From: Bacteroidota bacterium
GTDB taxonomy: Bacteria; Bacteroidota; Bacteroidia; Chitinophagales; Chitinophagaceae
DNA: 64,000 bases
NCBI GenBank assembly: GCA_013286425.1
Contig: JABDFS010000001.1
Span: forward strand, 1 to 64,000
Reading direction: 5' to 3'
A model generated the notes under the pieces. That model was not told the DNA's origin. It did no database searches and was given only the letters and a program-made list of their open reading frames with translations. The position numbers and the translations under genes are program-made. Shown in pieces: positions 59,201 to 64,000 of this stretch (position 1 is its first letter; the number at the start of each line of letters is the position of its first letter).

Positions 59201-60067
59201 CTAATTCCATTCTTTATTATCTTTTTCAACCTTGCTTTTATAAACTTTACGGCAGAGATAAGCACTTAGTTCATACAGTGCAAATAATGGAAGAAATACA
59301 ATTGTTTGACTGTACCAATCCGGGCTTGGTGTAATCACTGCTGCGATCACCAGTAAAATAACAATGGCATATTTACGTGTACGTTTTAAAAACTGCGGCG
59401 TAACAATACCAATTTTTGTAAGCGCATAAGTAAGTACAGGCATTTCAAAAGCAATTCCGCATCCAATAATTACATTAGTTAAATTATCAATATAATCGTT
59501 TATCGTTGGCCGGGTTGTAACCATATTAAGTGCGCTTACCTGAAAAGTGGCAAGAAAATTAAAAGTAAATGGCCCTAAAACAAAATACCCAAATGCTGAA
59601 CCCAAAAAGAAAAAGAATGACACCCAAAAAATAATAAAGCTTGTCCCCTTTATTTCCTTTGCATTTAATGCCGGTTTTACAAACCGCCAGAATTCCCAAA
59701 AAATATATGGAAATGCTGCTATTAACCCTCCTATAAACGCAATTGAAAAACTACTGAAGAACTGTCCGCCAAAAGTGGTGGTTTGCATACTTATCTCAAC
59801 GGGAGGGAGGCATAATTCATTACCTAAACCAAGATGATTACTAAGGCTGCAAATTACTTTGTAACTTATAAAATTGGGATTGATGGGGCCTGCTATCACA
59901 TTATCAAAAACCCACTGTATTTTAATAAATATTATTATCGATATAATAATCACCGCCAATAAGGAGCGGATAATATGCCATCTTAATGCTTCCAAATGAT
60001 CTACAAAAGCCATCTCAGCTTTACCCTGGTTTCTTCGGTTTAAAAAACCTGCTGTTGTCATACTCAT
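59201..60067 (-). CDS. tatC: Sec-independent protein translocase TatC
   Basis: MAFVDHLEALRWHIIRSLLAV, FWEFWRFVKPALNAKE, AFEMPVLTYALTKIGIV. Confidence 0.95.
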   Translation of the reverse strand: MSMTTAGFLNRRNQGKAEMAFVDHLEALRWHIIRSLLAVIIISIIIFIKIQWVFDNVIAGPINPNFISYKVICSLSNHLGLGNELCLPPVEISMQTTTFGGQFFSSFSIAFIGGLIAAFPYIFWEFWRFVKPALNAKEIKGTSFIIFWVSFFFFLGSAFGYFVLGPFTFNFLATFQVSALNMVTTRPTINDYIDNLTNVIIGCGIAFEMPVLTYALTKIGIVTPQFLKRTRKYAIVILLVIAAVITPSPDWYSQTIVFLPLFALYELSAYLCRKVYKSKVEKDNKEWN

Positions 60068-60190
60068 CTATTTTATGAATGCATTCATTTCAAAAAATAT
60101 TTCTGCATCTAAATCTTAGAATATTATAAATCAAAATAAAAAAGCACCATTTGCTTGATGATGCTTTTTTATTTTTTTGTTTAACAGTAA

Positions 60191-61021
60191 CTATGAAACA
60201 ATAAAAGGTTGAATAAGCGCTAACACCTGTGCGGTTGTAAGCGGCTCATCAAATGCTTCAGATGCATCTTCCACACTAATATTAAAACCATCAATGCCCA
60301 CAATATTAATTCCGAGCTGTACTGTATTATCTTCACCTGCATAATTTCCTGCAACGGAAGAACCTATTCCCGCAGTTGACGCGCCGGTTATCCAAGGCCT
60401 TATTTTTTCATCATTATAATAAGAAGAACGCAGGCTTCTTACATAAGATGCATGTCTTGCTTCAACAGAATGTATTTGCAAAGCGGCTGTAAGTACCGTA
60501 TCATTCATTTTTAAATTAGGAGCCTGCCCCTTGTATGCTCTTACGCCGGTATCTTCAAATGTTTGAGATACTGCTAAAAATGTTTCATAATCTGAAAAAA
60601 CAGTTGGAAAAGTTCCGCCTGCTGTAAAATCAAAAACCGGTGACTTTTGTGGAATGCCTCCCAATGCGGTAATTGTTGCTGAAAGAAAATCTACGTGCTC
60701 TTTTTCATGCTGCTGAATAATTTTATAACCCTGCAAAGCGGAAGCATCTTTTATTAATCCCGGAGTGCTTACTCCTGTGTTGTAAAACTGCGATTCAAGA
60801 TGTTCAAGTACTAAAGCAAAATTTAAAACATGTGTTACGGTATCAGGTGTTTGTCCATATGCTTTTTTAAAGATTCCACCTAAGGCAAGCGGTAAAGCAG
60901 TAAGTGCAATTTTGCCACCGATACGTGCAAATTCACGCATAGAATCACGGCGTGTATCTACGCGGTTATATACCTCCGGATCTTGCTTTTCTATATCAGA
61001 AAATATTTGTTCAATATTCAT
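60191..61021 (-). CDS. Ferritin-like domain protein (Ferritin_2-like), possibly Tat-exported
   Basis: DTRRDSMREFARIGGKIALTALPLALGGIFKKAYG leader; LNFALVLEHLESQFYN, EKEHVDFLSATITALGG, SVEARHASYVRSL. Confidence 0.85.
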   Translation of the reverse strand: MNIEQIFSDIEKQDPEVYNRVDTRRDSMREFARIGGKIALTALPLALGGIFKKAYGQTPDTVTHVLNFALVLEHLESQFYNTGVSTPGLIKDASALQGYKIIQQHEKEHVDFLSATITALGGIPQKSPVFDFTAGGTFPTVFSDYETFLAVSQTFEDTGVRAYKGQAPNLKMNDTVLTAALQIHSVEARHASYVRSLRSSYYNDEKIRPWITGASTAGIGSSVAGNYAGEDNTVQLGINIVGIDGFNISVEDASEAFDEPLTTAQVLALIQPFIVS

Positions 61022-61031
61022 AATATTTTTT

Positions 61032-61754
61032 TTAAATGGTGTAAGGAAATGATTTAAGATCAGGCATTACTTTAAGGTAAGGTGAAATTGTTTGCACAAC
61101 ATTATAAGGTTTATTGGCAACATCTAAACCATTGGAATCAACAATGGTACTATCTGCAAAAGATAACGGATCTATTAAGTCTCTTATGTAAGCAGCATGC
61201 CTTGCTTCCACTGAAACAATTTTACCGGCAGCCGTTAAATAATCCGAGCTTTTGATAGCATACGCAATACCATTGTAGGCAGATACTCCTGTGTCTTCAA
61301 AACTTTTTGAAGCGCCTAAAACACTCATCCTGTCAGAGAAATTAATTGAACTGAAATCAAATTGCATATCAGGAAGCGCACTGCTGCCTAGAGCAGTTTT
61401 AAAAAATTCCCTGTGCGAGATCTCATGATCCCTGATCTGTGCAAGTCTCGTTTTCTCCCAGGAAGAGCCGCCTGAATAAAAATTGCCAACTACCATAATG
61501 TAAAATGCCGCTTCCAGTTGCTCAAGCAAATAAGCATAATTTAAAATGTCGATATCGTTATACGTACCCGTTTTAAGCGAGTCACTAACGCTACCGGTGT
61601 TAAGTGCATTTGAAGTTTCTGATTTAGTACAGGCAGTAAGGCCGGTTATGGCAACTGCTGTAAGACCAAGATTGCTTAAAAATTTTCTTCGATGCAGAGT
61701 AGGCGATTGAACCTGGTCTTCATTTTCTGAAGAAGATACATGTGGTTGTTTCAT
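61032..61754 (-). CDS. Ferritin-like domain protein with Tat-type lipoprotein leader
   Basis: LHRRKFLSNLGLTAVAITGLTACTKS (twin-Arg plus lipobox LTAC); LNYAYLLEQLEAAFY, DHEISHREFFKTALG, SVEARHAAYIRDL. Confidence 0.88.
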   Translation of the reverse strand: MKQPHVSSSENEDQVQSPTLHRRKFLSNLGLTAVAITGLTACTKSETSNALNTGSVSDSLKTGTYNDIDILNYAYLLEQLEAAFYIMVVGNFYSGGSSWEKTRLAQIRDHEISHREFFKTALGSSALPDMQFDFSSINFSDRMSVLGASKSFEDTGVSAYNGIAYAIKSSDYLTAAGKIVSVEARHAAYIRDLIDPLSFADSTIVDSNGLDVANKPYNVVQTISPYLKVMPDLKSFPYTI

Positions 61755-61975
61755 AGTTGTGATTTTAAATGAGTAAATAAAAAAGCAAGTGCAACTACGA
61801 AGGATAACATCGGAAGGTTTTAGGATTATTAAAAAAAGAAAAAGAATTGTATAATTGATAATTAATATCTACAAAAAGAATTGTATTGATATAAGCATTT
61901 AATTTATTTGATAAAATAGTTTTCTTTTTGAAACCTTAGAAAAATTTATTGCGTAATTGCATCAAAATAATTTTT

Positions 61976-62179
61976 ATGAGTACTCCTGGTATATCTGAAT
62001 GGGTATTAATAATACTTGCTGTATTGATTTTATTTGGCGGAAAAAAAATCCCTGATTTTATGAGAGGCCTTGGAAAAGGAATACGTGAATTCAATGATGC
62101 TAAAAATAATGTTCGTAAAGAAATTGAAGATGGCATTAATGAAACGCCTCGTCAACCTGTGAACAATACGCAGCCATAA
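61976..62179 (+). CDS. tatA: Twin-arginine translocase TatA/TatE family subunit
   Basis: MSTPGISEWVLIILAVLILFGGKKIPDFMRGLGKGIREFNDAKN; ATG 61976 preferred over 61949. Confidence 0.93.
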   Translation: MSTPGISEWVLIILAVLILFGGKKIPDFMRGLGKGIREFNDAKNNVRKEIEDGINETPRQPVNNTQP

Positions 62180-62295
62180 TAATTTTTGATCTTTATTATA
62201 AAGCTGTATTAGAAAACTCAGTTATATAAATTTATATAACCTTGCTGTTGTAGTGTATTATTATAATAACACAAACAAGAGCGAAACAAATAAAT

Positions 62296-62739
62296 TTATT
62301 GCTCTGATTCGTCTGTGTTTTTATACAGTTCGTTATTCAACTCTACAGGTTTTTCAAACTCTTCATTGCAATCATAGCAATGCCAAACCTGTTCAACACC
62401 GATGGCATAACTACCCAACATCCATGTAAATAGGGCACTTATCACATTAGAAGGTTTACGGCTAGTAGTTATGTATTCAATATTGTGACTACCACAATGC
62501 GGGCATGCAAAGCTTTTCCGTTTTATTTCTTTAATTGCATTTAATATTTCTGTAGCCTTATCAGTATCATTTTTTTCGATCATTAATTTTATTCCGCCTA
62601 TTGCATTGCTGAGTATAGGATTAAGCGTAACTGTCTGTTCATCCTTCAACCAACAATTTATACCTGCTTCCTCAAGCCTTCCCATCATTAAATTGGCTTC
62701 AATGTAATTGTCAAATGTTTCAATAATTATAAAGTCCAT
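62296..62739 (-). CDS. DUF2007-like protein with zinc-ribbon-like CxxC pairs
   Basis: ETFDNYIEANLMMGRLEEAGINCWLKDE...GGIKLMIEKNDTDKATEILN; CPHCGSHN and CYDCNEEF. Confidence 0.85.
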   Translation of the reverse strand: MDFIIIETFDNYIEANLMMGRLEEAGINCWLKDEQTVTLNPILSNAIGGIKLMIEKNDTDKATEILNAIKEIKRKSFACPHCGSHNIEYITTSRKPSNVISALFTWMLGSYAIGVEQVWHCYDCNEEFEKPVELNNELYKNTDESEQ

Positions 62740-62962
62740 AATTATTAAATGTAAAGCATAAAGTTTATTGTTATTATAATTCTATCCTATCGATATGAAT
62801 GAAATATCAATAACAAATATTTCTTTATGTTTGACAACATAAAATTTTCAGCAATAAAAACCATATACGATATTTCCGTACATGCATAAAAAGATTTAAT
62901 AAATTCAGATCGGTTTAATATTGTTGTAAAAGCTAACTCTTAATTTTTTTTGTTATAACCCG

Positions 62963-64000
62963 ATGCATTGTTTCTATAATTATATAAAAAAGGTTTTGTT
63001 GCTTTTAAGCGTTATGTATTTGTTTTCCGCCGGCAAGGTTATGGCACAGGTAATTCATCAGTTGCCACCCAATCAACCTGAACAAGATGCCTGTAATGCT
63101 TTGCAGTTATGTGGCAATAGTTTTAATACGCCTTATAGTTATGTAGGAACAGGAAAAAAAATTGATTTAAACAGTACGCCATGTTTTTCCGGTACGGGTG
63201 GCGGAGAAGTAAACTCTGTATGGCTAAAAGTAAATGTACAAACTGCAGGCAGCATCGTATTTAAAATTATGCCCGTGAATCATGATGACGATTATGATTT
63301 TGCTGTACTGAATGCAACAGGCATAAGTTGTAGTTCTTTAGCGTCAAGTGATGTGGTGCGGTGTAATTTCAACAACAACTTTCCGGGTAGTAATGTTAAT
63401 GGAGTTGTCGGACTAGATTCTCTCAGTACATTTTCCTTTGTTGAGGCAGGGGCAACGGGTGGCTCTTTCTGCAGGGAAATAGCAGCCAAACAAGGAGAGG
63501 TTTACCTGATCATGATAAATAACTATGGTAACTATAATTCAGCTGGTCCCAGTGAAGGCTTTACAATTGATTTTTCAGGTTCAACAGCCTCCTTTAATAA
63601 TACAATTCCACCCAAATTAATTTCCATAGATCCGCCGTGTAAAAACGCAAGAAGCATTATAGTAAGAACGAGCACCGAAATTTTATGTGGCTCTATCGCT
63701 GTCGATGGAAGTGATTTTACATCAACGGCACCTGTAAAAATAGTTAGTGCTGCAGGCATTAACTGTACTAACGTTGGTGGTTATACAAATGCCGTTGTTA
63801 TTAATTTTTCAACGCCGTTGCCTGCAGGCACTTATTTACTTAATGCACAAACCGGCAGTGATGGTAATACACTCATGAATCTTTGCAACAATCAACTGCA
63901 ATTACCTGATGCAGGAATACAGTTTACAATATTACCGGCAGGTAAAGAACCGGTAGATAATGAATCTATCTGTTATAGTCAGCTTCCGTATTTATGGAAT
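62963..64000 (+). CDS. Large secreted surface protein (5' part, truncated by window end; absent from ORF track)
   Basis: Open from ATG 62963 to base 64000: MHCFYNYIKKVLLLLSVMYLFSAGKVMAQVIHQLPPNQPEQDACNALQLCGNSFNTPYSYVGTG...; signal peptide; pattern seen in Bacteroidota gliding/T9SS-associated surface proteins. Confidence 0.75.
   Translation, partial: MHCFYNYIKKVLLLLSVMYLFSAGKVMAQVIHQLPPNQPEQDACNALQLCGNSFNTPYSYVGTGKKIDLNSTPCFSGTGGGEVNSVWLKVNVQTAGSIVFKIMPVNHDDDYDFAVLNATGISCSSLASSDVVRCNFNNNFPGSNVNGVVGLDSLSTFSFVEAGATGGSFCREIAAKQGEVYLIMINNYGNYNSAGPSEGFTIDFSGSTASFNNTIPPKLISIDPPCKNARSIIVRTSTEILCGSIAVDGSDFTSTAPVKIVSAAGINCTNVGGYTNAVVINFSTPLPAGTYLLNAQTGSDGNTLMNLCNNQLQLPDAGIQFTILPAGKEPVDNESICYSQLPYLWN

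Noticed and set aside
60137-60170. A/T-rich hairpin between tatC and ferritin-like gene
   Set aside because: Probably an ordinary terminator; stem weak and not distinctive.
1-64000. rRNA/tRNA genes, prophage, integrase or complete IS element
   Set aside because: None recognised by eye; a tRNAscan-SE/Infernal and ISfinder run would be decisive.

Overview
The window looks like chromosomal DNA from a Bacteroidota bacterium, probably Chitinophagaceae-like. The evidence is T9SS C-terminal sorting domains, TAnnTTTG-type promoters, a crtI/crtB locus and DUF5686/PhoH/tricorn-like genes. It holds about 55 credible genes. Most are housekeeping (ppa, ppc, dapD, polA, cca, plsY, pdhC, tatA/tatC, a MutS2-like gene, phoH). 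Secreted/T9SS proteins, a NitT/TauT-type ABC transporter and regulators are also present. No rRNA, tRNA, CRISPR array or complete transposon was recognised by eye. The items most worth a second look are: (1) a two-gene putative defence operon, an MmeI-like single-chain restriction-modification enzyme followed 20 nt later by a DUF262-HNH-DUF4357 protein; (2) a 138-aa protein built almost entirely of heptads with an invariant Asn-Gln (17 NQ pairs), predicted to be an N@d-type coiled coil; (3) three copies of an intergenic palindrome family built from 11-bp CGAAGWWATAT units in strict 11-bp phase around a constant 13-bp centre; (4) several heptanucleotide tandem arrays, four of them inside coding regions; (5) a near-perfect 23-bp intragenic hairpin about 40 nt after the cca start codon; (6) an ungapped ~100-bp promoter duplication carrying the inverted repeat CGTA-GAAA-TACG beside a two-component system; (7) a tatC / two ferritin-like proteins / tatA locus. 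All calls come from reading the sequence and ORF translations; no database search was run.
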